A DNA stretch of 64,000 nucleotides from Ilyonectria destructans (Eukaryota > Ascomycota > Sordariomycetes > Hypocreales > Nectriaceae): assembly GCA_020740775.1 (NCBI GenBank), contig JAHEWK010000002.1, positions 3,038,001 through 3,102,000 of the forward strand, read 5' to 3'. The notes under the pieces are model-generated. The model made no database searches. It had not been told where the DNA came from and saw nothing but the letters and a program-made list of their open reading frames with translations. A program made the position numbers and the translations under genes. Each line of letters begins with the position of its first letter. The first letter of the stretch is position 1. Below are positions 11,138 to 21,971 of this stretch, piece by piece.

Positions 11138-11968
11138 ATGTCACCAGTGATACATTGTATCCGCCATGGACAGGGCTTTCACAACGTTGGTGCCGGATGC
11201 TACACTCTTCCTGATCCTCACCTGACTCCCTTGGGTGAAGAGCAGAGCATGGATTTGCGCAAGACGGCCTTCTCAGATCAGTCAAAGATATCTCTTATCC
11301 TTGCTTCTCCGCTTTGCCGAACACTCCAATCTGCCTATCTAGTGTTTCAACCAGCCCTCACGGCCAGCAGCAAGTGTCACCCTGAGATCATTGCCATCCC
11401 TGACGCTCAAGAAACCTCGGATGACCCGTGCGACATTGGAACTGATCCGTCAGTCCTCAGCAGAGTGGTAGCCGAGAGCAAGTGGCCCGTCGACCTCTCT
11501 CTAGTCAAGGACGGCTGGAACGTGAAAGCTTTAGGGACTCGCTACAGCCCAGAAAGTAACGCCATTGCAGCCCGCGCCCGCGACGCCCGCATTTTTATCC
11601 GACAGAAGATCCGCCAACTGGTCGAGCAAGGCGATACAGACCCTCAAGTTGCGCTCGTAGCGCACGGGGGTTTCCTGCACTACTTCACCGATGATTGGGA
11701 GGACTCATGGCTGAACCCTGGAACGGGATGGCGGAACTGCGAGACCCGGTCCTACGTATTCAAGCAGGACGTGATGAATGATACAGATGTGGAGGCTAGG
11801 CTCACTGAGACGATGGACAGTCGACTGAGGAGGGGAAAGGGCAATCCTATGCCGGCTGGGGAAGAGCAGGCGGTGCTATTTGAGCAGGCGATGGAGAATT
11901 GGGAAAACCAGGGGCTGCAAAGACCCGACAGAATAGGACTGGATCTCGAAACGAGTGTCATTGCATGA
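11138..11968 (+). CDS. Histidine phosphatase superfamily (phosphoglycerate-mutase-like) protein
   Basis: A 276-residue, intronless protein of the branch-1 histidine phosphatase superfamily. The catalytic RHG motif is near the N-terminus (CIRHGQGFHN, residues about 6-15). The second signature is LILASPLCRTLQSA at about residues 53-66. The second catalytic histidine lies in ALVAHGGFLHYFTDDW at about residues 175-190. I chose the ATG at 11138 because the RHG motif then sits at its usual distance from the start; an in-frame ATG at 11075 would add 21 residues. The substrate cannot be told. It resembles the small cytosolic phosphatases common in fungi, some of them in secondary-metabolite clusters. 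Confidence 0.85.
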   Translation: MSPVIHCIRHGQGFHNVGAGCYTLPDPHLTPLGEEQSMDLRKTAFSDQSKISLILASPLCRTLQSAYLVFQPALTASSKCHPEIIAIPDAQETSDDPCDIGTDPSVLSRVVAESKWPVDLSLVKDGWNVKALGTRYSPESNAIAARARDARIFIRQKIRQLVEQGDTDPQVALVAHGGFLHYFTDDWEDSWLNPGTGWRNCETRSYVFKQDVMNDTDVEARLTETMDSRLRRGKGNPMPAGEEQAVLFEQAMENWENQGLQRPDRIGLDLETSVIA

Positions 11969-12153
11969 TTGAATGCTATATCACAGCCGTTGCGCTCTCC
12001 CTCTATGAGGACGGAGTGCTCGACCTTCAGGGTGGGGAATTAATCCACGACTTCCACGACATTGATCAATTTATTGACTTCAATCCATGTCAACGTCAAT
12101 CCACGAGGCTTGTTGTTATGTGATCAATCCATCCTCTCTCTGAATAGCCCTGC

Positions 12154-13256
12154 TTGTCCATCCTGACCCCTCCCCCGACCCTACCCCGACTATTAAACAG
12201 CAACCAGTCTCCATTATTGAAGCAGCCACTAAGCTCGCGCGCGACCGGGTGGAGGAGTAAAATGCTAAGTCAAGGTCAGGCCTTCTGCACTAAATTTGAA
12301 GAAGCAGCGAAACAATTCACTACTGGGCCCGAACGGGAATTTGCTCAAAAGTTTGCCCACAGCTTCCTAGACTCCTGGAGCCAGGCACTTACTAACGCCA
12401 AATCTGCTCCGGCGCCTACCTACAGCTCCATCGCGGCCTCGCCTCCGGCTGCAAGCAACGCCCTTGCCCACCAACCCCGACACCGTCAACAAGATCGTCA
12501 ACAACACCAGCCCCTTCATCGCCAGGGACAATCGACTGTAGGTGCCCTACTCCGAGAGGATTTCCGCGTCTTCATCCGGCTAGACGCCGAAGCTCCGGCC
12601 AAGACCCATAAGGACTACGCAATCCGGACCCACATATCCCGGAAACTCGGAGTGGATCCACGCAAGATCCCGCGGGTGCTCCAAGTCAGGTCCGGATGGG
12701 CCGTCCTTGCCGCCGACATAACCACCCGCGACCTCCTCATGTAGAGACAGACTGAATACCTAGGCAGCCGACTTCGGGGCCGCTGCTATAGAGTCGAGGT
12801 AGGAATGGTTTACCTACCGGTCTTCCTCAGGGATCGCCGGTACGCCGATCCTCTTTCTGTTATATGCAGAGCAAACCTCAAGGCCGGTTCGGCTATGCAG
12901 ACGACACAGGCATCCTGTGCGTCGGCGACGCGGTCGAGGAAACGGCCGCTGCGACATCAAGATCTGTCGAAGAAATGGTCCGCTGGGGCGCCGCAAATGG
13001 GGTATCTTTCGACCCCAAGAAGAACGAAGCCATGCACTTCTCTCGGAGCAAGCTCGAGACCGCACCGTATATACGCCACGGCGATGTCGAGAAGCGCCCC
13101 GAGGCAGCAATGCGCTGGCTAGGCATCTGGCTGGACGACACATTAAATCATCACTCTGATATGATACAGGCTCCAACTGATTTCCGGCACGCGAGTCGCT
13201 GCAGCAGTTTGATACCCCTCGTCCTGAGAGGATTGTGCATTCATGAACGTGAGTAA
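12154..13256 (+). mobile_element. Relic of a Tad-like LINE (non-LTR retrotransposon)
   Basis: Two pieces of a LINE are left. At 12154-12744 an ORF1-type segment reads DFRVFIRLDAEAPAK, then KDYAIRTHISRKLGVDP, and ends with ITTRDLL, the usual fungal Tad-clade ORF1 sequence. At 12820-13150 a reverse-transcriptase piece shows LPQGSPV and the catalytic box GYADDTGILC, then NGVSFDPKKNEAM and MRWLGIWLDDTL. The endonuclease and most of the RT are missing between the pieces. The RT piece is also out of frame just after LPQGSPV. The element is dead. Confidence 0.8.
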
Positions 13257-13351
13257 TTGGTGCCCTTTGTCTCAGCCGCAGTAAATCAGAATCCTGGTAA
13301 ATATTAGTGGAGCGATCTAAGGGGGATTGATAAACAGCCGCCTCCCCCGCC

Positions 13352-14367
13352 TTGCTCGCGCTAATCCACGCTGCCTTGGCTCATTGTTGGCGTGATGATG
13401 TTGGCAGAATGGTCGTGGACTTGGCGCATATCAAGGGGATCGACTTGTCGGCCATTGACGCAGCCTTTCTCGAGGGCGAACCATCCACCTCCCGTCGCGA
13501 TTTCAAACACCCCAAACTACGCCAATTTCCCAGACGCGGATCCAAAATAAAATGGCTAGCCTTCCTCGGCTCTGGACGGGAGGGTATGGTTTTCAAGGTC
13601 TCCATTAACGATGGCGATCCTGTTGCCCTCAAAGTCGTACGTTAGCCCCTGTCCTCTCTGTGTTCCAATGTTGACGTCCTACCGTCTACCTAGTTCTGGC
13701 GCGCCAAACGCCCTACCCAGCCATCACCGAAGGGCCCCGGGCCGATGGTTCTTGACTGGCCTTTTGAGGACGAATCTATCACCGCCGCACTGCTACAGAT
13801 GATGCAATGCACCATGGCCGATGACGACACCAAAGCCGCCAACGGTGCAAATCGAACCATTACAATCAAAAACGAGCCCAAAACTGCTGCAGAAGCCAAA
13901 GAGAACCTATGTGCATTTAGCGACGAGGCTCGGCAATTGCCGGGGACCGAAGTGCAACACCCCGATCGGTGCAACCACCGCCATTCCCTCCCTTGCCCAA
14001 ATGCTACGGATGGACAACAATCCGTCGCGACGAACTTCCTTCCATCCGTATACCGGTGGGAGGTATAGTAGACGATGTTGATTGGCATTGGGCCATCATC
14101 TACGAGTTTGTGCCGGGAAAAGACCAGGATACCGACATTGGCCAACGCCACCTGAGTTTTTTCCACTCTGTAGGCTTTGCCTTGGGCCCGTACAAGTGTG
14201 ACAATTGGCATGGAGGCAGGCTGATTGACCTCAATGATATTCGCACGCCATATGGTATAGGCTGGATGAAGTCATCAGTCCGCCATCGCGATGCCAAAAC
14301 ATGGTTCTCGACGTTAGGCCCCAGTCAACCCTACGCTAAAGCTCATGAGATTGCGCAGCCTTCGTAG
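13352..14367 (+). pseudogene. Kinetochore Sim4 subunit Fta2-like / kinase-like relic
   Basis: A kinase-like fold of the Fta2-like family, which is expanded in many fungal genomes. The first exon has a glycine-rich loop (FLGSGREGMVFKV) and the lysine strand (VALKV), then a 57 bp intron (13637-13693) and FWRAKRP. Exon 2 gives DWPFEDES, ALLQMMQ and CAFSDEARQLPG. The frame is then lost: from about 13969 the sequence continues in another frame with PKCYGWTTI, DWHWAIIYEFVPGKDQ and SVGFALGPYKCDNWHGG. No intron explains the shift, so I read it as a one-base indel. No ATG is seen at the expected start. A second relic of the family lies at 54.03-54.65 kb. Confidence 0.65.
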
Positions 14368-14496
14368 AGGAAGGTGAGCCAACATGATACAGGACTAGCG
14401 CGAAGGACACGACGGATGGTTGAAAGAACGGGAAAGCAGACAAATGCACACATGTACAATTTGATTGCGCCTGGCGGCTAGCCTGAAGAGGCACGG

Positions 14497-14949
14497 TTGT
14501 TATTACAAATGTACGGTTCTCCTATGATGTTCTCTCTCGTAGCAACACTACAAGCTCTTACTGTTTTGTTGGCTCGAACAACCGCGGGCAACTCGCGACG
14601 CTTGGCAAGACGGCCCCATGCATTTTCTGCGGCAAGCGATACGTGGAACCGCCTATGGAAGCACCTGCATCATCCGCGCGGTGCCCCAATACACTGTCCC
14701 CGGCCGGAATGCCAGGGAGTGGTCTTGGAGGACATTACGAAGTTCAAGGCCCACGCTGCCCGCCTTCATGGCTCTACATTTCGGAGAGCCAAGATTGTCA
14801 CTTTTGGAAGTCAGGATCCAGGTTGTTGTGCACAGGTGCCTCCCAAACTGAAAGTTCGTTTCATTTCGTCGAGAGAAAGCCGGCCGTCGCCGCAACGTCT
14901 GAGGATCGTCATCGTGTCTCGGTCTTCAGACAGGAGCCAGGCTACATAG
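14497..14949 (+). pseudogene. FluG-type zinc-finger fragment
   Basis: The readable core is IHCPRPECQGVVLEDITKF followed by KAHAARLHG, a C-x4-C-x12-H-x4-H finger like those at the C-terminus of fungal FluG-domain proteins. Just before it, CIFCGKRY is found in a different frame. So the segment has lost its frame and its upstream domain. It is short, isolated and probably dead. The family assignment is tentative. Confidence 0.4.
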
Positions 14950-15050
14950 CGTCCTGGATTTTGCCATCATGTTCAATACAGACTTCACATAAGCAATCTC
15001 TAAGACTATCAATTGAACTTCCCCATCGCATCTCATTCTACGACGAAGCC

Positions 15051-16019
15051 ATGGCCTCCCCTGAGTTGGAGGACCAGTTGCAACGATTGACGGTTAACGA
15101 CAGCTACGACGCGGAGAGCCTACCTTTTCGTCGACCGCCAGGTATTCAACGAGAAAACGAATTCGATGCGATACCGCGATATCTGTTTCGGGTGTTCACT
15201 CCACACTCCCAGGGAACCACTACCTCGTCTTGGGTTAAATCCATGGAGGCCAGACATAATACGGCGGACAGCAAAGTCGATATCTTCGCACAAGCCGACA
15301 AGCGAGAAATGGCACAGATGATCAATAGACATCTCCGATGGATGATAGGCGACGGCGATAACCTGGTATCGTGGACTAGCTCCTTGTTGTTTGCGCTGGT
15401 TTACATCTTCCGCCTGCGAGCAAATCTAGGCGATGGCTCGGTTTTCGAACAAATAGATCTGTGTATCATCGACACATCAACATTCCCTGAGGGCGTCTTC
15501 CTTCGCGACTTGGATTTGATTCGGTCCTATCGCTCACACAACGAGCGCTTGCGTGACTTCGAACTCCTGCGGTCAACAAAACACAAGGTACTTTCAGGGT
15601 ACTACTACTTCGGAGAGTACCTCTCGCAAGGTGCTCTGAAGATTGAAGGTAAGTGCCAGATTGTCTCGGCATAGGCGTTGATTGATCGAGCGCTATTCCA
15701 TATACGGTCCGAATTTGAACACTTTGCTGGCTGGACACCAGAAGCACAGCCGCCATGGGCAAAGCTTGTCATCGAACTCCGCGAGAGCTTCTACACCAGC
15801 AAGACTGAGCGGCTGGGGATCAGCGAAGAGGGTCTCCAGGCTGCCCTGCATATATCCAGACTGTTTGTACCACCCTGGAGACTGGCCATGGCAGCAAATC
15901 TCATTGCGTTGGCCCCTCCGCGTACGGACGATACGATGGGACATTCCAAAGCGCTTCTCCAACTAGATGCTATTGCAGGTTCGTGGCTCCGCGCTGAGCT
16001 TGGCCCGAGCTTATCATAA
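15051..16019 (+). pseudogene. DUF7587-type protein with one in-frame stop
   Basis: A fungal-specific protein of about 322 codons with the DUF7587-type core: IPRYLFRVFTPHSQGTTTSS, then NLVSWTSSLLFALVYIF, CIIDTSTFPEGVFLRDLDLI and GYYYFGEYLSQGALKIEGK. The ATG at 15051 begins MASPELEDQLQ. The frame is open from there to 16017 except for a single TAG at 15672-15674, directly after CQIVSA. The next codons, ALIDRALF, continue the family sequence. A CAG-to-TAG change is the simplest explanation. The 26 bases from a GTAAGT to this TAG are too short for an intron. The function of the family is unknown to me. Confidence 0.6.
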
Positions 16020-16471
16020 TAGAAGTCGAACGAACACCGCACCCTACCTTGAGGCGTATGACAGTGGCCCATGACACGCTGCCCGAAGTACAAGAAGCCG
16101 GTGTCATCATGCAGAGCGCGTATAGGGACTACTACCTCTGCAAAACGAAGAGCAAGTCATACTCTTTAAACTAATTGCATTTCGTCGACTATTAACAGAC
16201 AGCGCGTAGAATCTTTTGGAAAAGCTGAAGCTTCACTGCAGCACGGTATTATCATACTGCTGAATGAAAAGGTTAACAGACAGGATCTACTTCAAGCTGA
16301 GCAAGGCTTTACTTGTGTCGATGTGGACCTCGGACGTGTATTGGGAAAACTTGACACGGTCCGACTTCTATGCGACCTACTAAAGTCGGAGATAAAACAG
16401 TAACGGGGGAAGAGATTAACGCGATTAACATGTCTGCGTGAAGGCTTCGTCATGTAGAAGACTGGTGCCCT

Positions 16472-16888
16472 TTGACTGCCTTTGGTCTGCGGGCCTGGGC
16501 TGGCACCTTCGATGCCTACCCTGGACTGACATGTGATGAGCAACAGAAGCTCACTCACGATGAATCTGCACGTAAGATGCTCGTCAGCGAAGCTGCGACG
16601 CTGAAGTTTCCGAGCGCCCACAGCTCTGTTCCCGTTCCAGAAGTCTTCTCCATCAAGTTCGACGACCAGCCATCACGCATCGTGACTTCAGCAGTGCTAA
16701 TTCCTCTTAGTGGGTCCTACGACAATGTCATTGGGGTACAGGCGGTGCAAGCGGCGATCAAGTTCCCCATGGACACGAAGAGACCAGATGCTCTTTGCCA
16801 TACATCCCCCTTGAGCGGCGCGCCGTATGGCATATGGCCTTTCCAGGCTGATCACGCGCGGGGCATAAGCCGCGTCGTTTGGCATTAG
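16472..16888 (+). pseudogene. Aminoglycoside-phosphotransferase-like fragment
   Basis: A short frame contains LVSEAATLKFPSAHSSVPV then PEVFSI, the sequence found early in fungal APH/choline-kinase-like proteins (usually a leucine-rich LRFL-x-HT-x-IPVPEV). The glycine loop before it and the HGD catalytic loop after it are missing. I read it as a remnant. The rest of the frame matches nothing I know. Confidence 0.3.
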
Positions 16889-17083
16889 CACACACAAGAG
16901 AAGCGCGGGCTCGGAGCTGGAAGGGCATCCGACAAGACGAAGGCGGGTCAACTGAGAGGCGAGACTTGTAACATCGTTACTCGGGGACCTGGAACGCGCA
17001 TTGAAGTAAAGGTTGGGACGCGACTTTTCGTGGCGCGACATGGACAGGCGAGCCGGAAACCCGACGGTTACTGAACGGTCACG

Positions 17084-17789
17084 ATGAAGCGACAAGAACG
17101 ACTTGATCCTCTCATCGTCCAGGCGCCAACACCGCCCACCCAACCCGTGTCGCTTGAGAGCACCCCGGAGGAGGCGCCAAACTCTACAGGTCGAGATGAC
17201 GCGACAGCTCAGGATCCCAGGACGAGCAGGTCTTTTTTCCCGGCCACTGAGCGGCAGTTTCGCCTTGCCCCCGATCAGATGAGGGAGAATCTTGTCACGA
17301 ACCTTGCCAAGTTCGCCAAAGACCCAGCATTCACGGGGCTCGTCCGCATCGAAGTGGGCGGCGTCAACTGGAAGGATCTGATGAAGAGGATCAAGGTCCT
17401 AGAAAGACACGACTTTCTTGCGATCGAATACTTCGCCGACACAGGCGTTGAGGGCGTGGCCCGCCTGAGGCTACCTGATGTCGGCGTGGACCTATTAGAT
17501 TTGCAATACCGGTCCGGGGTTGAAGTTCTGGCTCATCATCTGAAAGAGCCACAGGACCAAGTTTGAAGAGTTCTGCAGAAGCCGGTGGAAGGTTGGCAGT
17601 TGCGACCAGTTCGTCCGCCACCTGTCGCTGTTTGTCGGGCCCAGAACACTCAGAGCTGAGGGCATCGGATTCGACATTCACTGCGCCGGGTCTGGGGGTA
17701 CGATGATGATAACGACACCCGGACAATACCATGCTGTCATATGTACTATCACTATGCGTCGCGGAATCAACAAGCAATTCAATTCGTGA
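17084..17789 (+). pseudogene. Possible JmjC/cupin-like protein, frameshifted
   Basis: The first frame (17084-17566) gives a soluble segment with ERQFRLAPDQMRENLVTNL and FAKDPAFTGLVRIEVGG. It stops at 17566. A second frame then runs to 17789 and reads KFEEFCRSRW, GFDIHCAGSGGTMMITTPGQ and YHAVICTIT. This histidine-rich strand followed by TPGQYHAV resembles the C-terminal half of fungal JmjC-type proteins. A frameshift near 17545 would join the two. Weak assignment. Confidence 0.35.
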
Positions 17790-17869
17790 ACCCCGCTGCC
17801 GCTCATCCTCTTTTAGATGCCAAGCGACAGCCACTAATACGCTAACAGTTAGCTGTATACGTCATGGTG

Positions 17870-18183
17870 TAGGACCAGCTTAACGCTGATTCGACAACAG
17901 ATATGCCCCACAGAAAATGTTCACAGAATTTCAACCGACTGGTGATTGAAAACTACTGTGTGTATTACACAATAGCACTGTATTCTACACTGTATCCAGA
18001 TATCTTTTTATGGGTCAGCTTAACGCTGATTCGATAACAGATATACCCCACAGAAAATGTTCATAGAATTTCAACCGACTGGTAATTGAAACCCACTGTG
18101 TGTATTCTAGAATGGCACTGTAATTTTGCACTGTGAGTATCGCCTAAAATTGCAAGTTCTGGCTGCTTGATAGGTGTTCATGA
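17870..18183. repeat. Dispersed repeat, copy B, as two direct half-units
   Basis: Two units of about 130 bp stand head-to-tail (about 17876-18003 and 18012-18140). Each begins GTCAGCTTAACGCTGATTCG or close to it and contains the CCCCACAGAAAATGTTCA core. Each unit matches the right arm of copy A at 5.88 kb. The end GTGAGTATCGCCTAAAATTG is shared with copy A. The two units differ mostly by transitions. No coding capacity. Confidence 0.8.
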
Positions 18184-18616
18184 GCGAGGTGAGGTACACG
18201 GACCAGTTGCGATACTGTGGGGTTCACTCTCGTCAAGCACATTGTCACCAAGCTCACCGAAAACCTCTGCCAACGCATGGTCAAGTCATCCATGCGCACT
18301 TGCATCCGCAGGTCCTCGCGACACTTCGGCCACCAGCACTGGCAGAAAGGAGTTATCCGTGAGGTGTCCTTTTCAGTGGTATAGGCACCGATTGCGGAAA
18401 CGAATTGCAATTCATGAGCGTCGTATATAATTGTCAGTGGCGACTTGCTCAGTAACCTCTAGCAATAATAAAAAGTAGAATGTATATTACTACTAATTAT
18501 AAATATCAGGCAAATAATAACGGTCTTTCTGCCCCGCCCGCAGCCACAGGGTTGGTAAGGTCAGTTTGTCAGGCTGCTGTAATGCTTATCTATCAGTCTA
18601 ACAAACAACATAAAAG
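18184..18616. other. Spacer downstream of the TmpL-like gene
   Basis: No gene recognised. About 18430-18520 is AT-rich and probably includes the 3' end of the minus-strand gene that stops at 18617. Confidence 0.4.
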
Positions 18617-21600
18617 CTAACTATCCCAGATAGCGCCGTACGCATTGATTCCTCTCGTTTCTAGCCCATAGACAACCTGCTTCGTAATCTTCTCATTTGC
18701 AATAATAATCACCGCCTCGGCCTGATGAACCGTTGCCAGATTATACCCCATTCTAACTAAGTCCGGTCTGCCATCAGTGTTCGTGTCATGGATCACCGCA
18801 TCAGGGATCTTATCCTTAATAGAATCGAGGAGGCCCTGCCCAAAAGTCGTCTTAGGCGTCTTTGTTGACCAGATAACCTTCGTCGGGCATGATGGGTTCT
18901 GAATATGGCCCAGACACGGCCCGATTCCCGACCCTGTAGCGATCACTACAACGCTATTGAATAGCGTCGCGATGCGCATGACGCCGCAAGTGGGCACACC
19001 CCGAACCCAGATATGCGTCGGCGGCTTCTCAATACACTTCTTTGTCCAGTCACCGGCGTTAGATACCACGAGAGAGTAGCCCTTCGGTCGTAGGCCAACA
19101 GCTTCCGGTGCCGGAATGGTAGCGAAGGAATGCCACTCGATGAGCGGCCTGAATGATAGGCGCGCGAAGGAACCATTCACCGGGACAGTATAGTCAAAGT
19201 GTAGCCGAACCGCGTGATTTGATAGCACCTCAGCCTCAACCGGGACCTTACGGAGGAAGAGCCAGGAAGTAGCGATGCTGCCTGTGGAAACGACGATAAG
19301 CCAGAAACTTGGTGCGGTGACCACTGCGTTGCCAAGCGTTGTGTCTGGTGATCTATGGTCGTCGATGGCGAGGAAGGTCTGGATCCAGAACAGACAGAGC
19401 ATTGTCCAGCCCACAAACCGGTGGGTTCGCTCAAAGAGGTCATGATGCGCCTTTCGGATGGTCGGGGAGGCGATGGCAATCGTGATACAGAACAAGGCAA
19501 TAAGCACCCATGATATCACTGTTGTTGCGAGAGATTGACGCGGTAATGGCGTGCAGATATTCGCCGCGCCGCAGGCAACATTGACAATAGCGGATGCCAG
19601 CAGCCACATACCGGCGCAGATTGCAGCACTGGAGTGAACGCCTCCTAAATGGTAGATCTTGGCGCAAGACGCACGAACCCATAGCGGGAAAGACTTTGGA
19701 ACCGAACAAAATATGGTGTAGAGGAGGTTGATGATGAAGTCTTGACGGACCAGAACGGCAATGGTGAGGTTGACTGCGCTCATCCTGCTCAGCCATTCTT
19801 TGTTGATACCTTGAACTACCATCGCAATAAGAGCGGCCACGTTGCCGATGGCCACGATCGAGAAGAGAGATCGATAAGGGATAAGTACGCGGTAGATGAG
19901 ACCCCGCCAAGGCTGAGCCAAGTCCTTCTCCTTGATGGTGCTAGAAAGGTCCGAATTCTCCGAAAACGCATCCAGGGTTGAGTCTGATACGGCAGTCTTT
20001 AATTCTGCCGTAGGCTTTGAGGAGGTGCCGGAATCAGAGCCGCTGCTTTGGAGCTCGAGAGCAAACCTCCGAAGCGCCGCCTTGTCGATTTTGCCGTTGG
20101 TTGTCTTTGGCAGCTCATCGAACAAGTGAAGTTGGCTGGGCACAGCATAGTAGGGTTGGCACGTCCGGAGATGATCGAAAATCGCTCGCGGGTCGCAGGA
20201 CTTGGGGCTTATGAACCCCTGAATCTGGTCTTCGAAGAGAAGGGCAACTGCCTGGGACACCTCTGGAGCGGCGTATAATGATGCGGAAACGCCGTCGAGT
20301 TCCACCCTAAACCCCTTTATAGGTGTGAGAACTGTTTTTTTTTGGAGTTCGACAGAGGCTCTCGACTCACCTTGATCTTTACCTGGTCATCAACACGTCC
20401 CAGGATGTCGATCTGTCCGTCTGGGCGCCACCGACCGAGGTCACCGGTGTTATACATCAAAGTCCTGCAGTATATCAGAGAATGAACTTTCCAGCCGATA
20501 CTTATTTCGAAGTACACTCACCCATCGTTAGCAACCCAATCGAACTTGTACTTCTCCGCGGTCTTGTCAGGCTGGTCAACATAACCAGCCGAGACACCAC
20601 GTCCGCCGGCCCAGATGACTCCCACTTCGTCATGCGGGACTGGGTTAAGGTCAGAATCAAGAAGGTATATGTTGTTGTTGGGTGTAGGGCGACCAATTGA
20701 CAATGGTTGGCGAGGGATGTGCTTGGACATTGTATTGACAATTGTGGTCTCGGTTGGCCCGTAGCAGTTGTAGTAGGTTCCGTGAGATGCCCATTGGTCC
20801 GCCAAACTGTTGCATCATGAGTCTTCGAAGGCCACATACAACTCGCTTGCTAGGTCTCACCTTTGCCAGCTCGCTTCTCCAGCTGTTGCTACCGTTTTGA
20901 TGTTCGGATACTGTTCAGGGGTACACCGAGAGAGTATCCCCGGCGTGCAGATTAGGGTATCGATCTCGAGCAGGTGTCAGAACGCAGTCAGTCATGGTTG
21001 TCGATCTCGCTTACCTCTCGCAAGGTTTGATCCCATTCCGAGCTCCTGATGAGTAGCGTTCCTCCATTGCAGAGGCATCCGAGAATCTCCCAAGCAGCTA
21101 CCTTATTGTTAGTTGTCTGTTGTTTCTCTATCTAGGAGTAATGTCGTCAATATACCCATGTCAAAGCTAATGCTGAGCACCTGGCCAACTTTCGTTCCTG
21201 GGCGAATTCTCAGATTGCCAGGAGACAAGCAGATGAGATTGGTGACGTTCTCATGTGTCACGCTCACCCCCTTCGGCGATCCCGTCGTCCCTAGCAATTG
21301 GTGAGCACACTGCCACACTTCAACAGGTCTCCAGGATGAGACACTATACCTGAAGTGTAGATAACATAGCACCCACGCTCAGCCGATGCAAGGTCCAGCC
21401 GCTGCGTTGCCACTTGAGCGTCGTCTACGGTCAGCTCGAGCTCTGCATCAATCAGCACGATCTGGCATTGGACACCCTCCAGTGCAGTGACCCGTCTCGC
21501 TGTAGATGTTAAGCAGAGTGCCACCTTCGCCTGCGTCTGCTTCAGCACGAGCTGGAGCGTCATATCCGGGACGACGCCTCCGTCGAGCGGAACATACTGG

Positions 21601-21971
21601 GCGCCGCAGCTAAGAATGGCAAAGATGCCGACCAGCATCTCGGTGCCTCGCGTAACAACGAGCGGTACGCGGTCCCCAGGCCTGACCCCAAGGTCATGGA
21701 GGCGGTGCGCTAGGTTTTGGGCGAACGTGCCTAGTTGTGCATATGTGGTTTCCCGGGGCGGCTGAAAAGAGAGATCCCTTGCCGCGACAGTGTCAGGGTA
21801 GTGCTGGACATTGTGGTAGAATGCCATTGTGACGGTGGGAAAGGGACAATCGATGCGCTCGCCATGCGTCAAGTCACTGGTTTGGATGTGACGATTTTGG
21901 GACGAGATTGACTGCGACTTTGTCTGAAGGAGACTTGGCTCAACCATAAGAGTTGCGGGAAACAGGGCCAT
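18617..21971 (-). CDS. TmpL-like adenylation / membrane / oxidoreductase fusion
   Basis: Seven exons (21971-21350, 21290-21156, 21097-21015, 20964-20861, 20806-20522, 20464-20371, 20314-18617) join in frame to 1006 residues. Residues about 40-460 form an AMP-binding adenylation domain with [15 protein letters not shown] (A3), CYGPTETT (A5), YNTGDLGRW (A7), [18 protein letters not shown] (A8) and TTNGKID (A10). No carrier domain follows. Next come about six membrane helices (for example [20 protein letters not shown]). The C-terminal region has [17 protein letters not shown], a nucleotide-binding glycine loop like that of ferric reductases. This order matches TmpL, described from Alternaria and Aspergillus as a membrane protein affecting redox balance. 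The substrate of the A domain is unknown. Confidence 0.82.

Noticed and set aside
15646..15674. Treating GTAAGT...ATAG in the DUF7587-type gene as an intron
   Set aside because: It would be only 26 bases long, and the sequence inside (CQIVSA) is part of the family.
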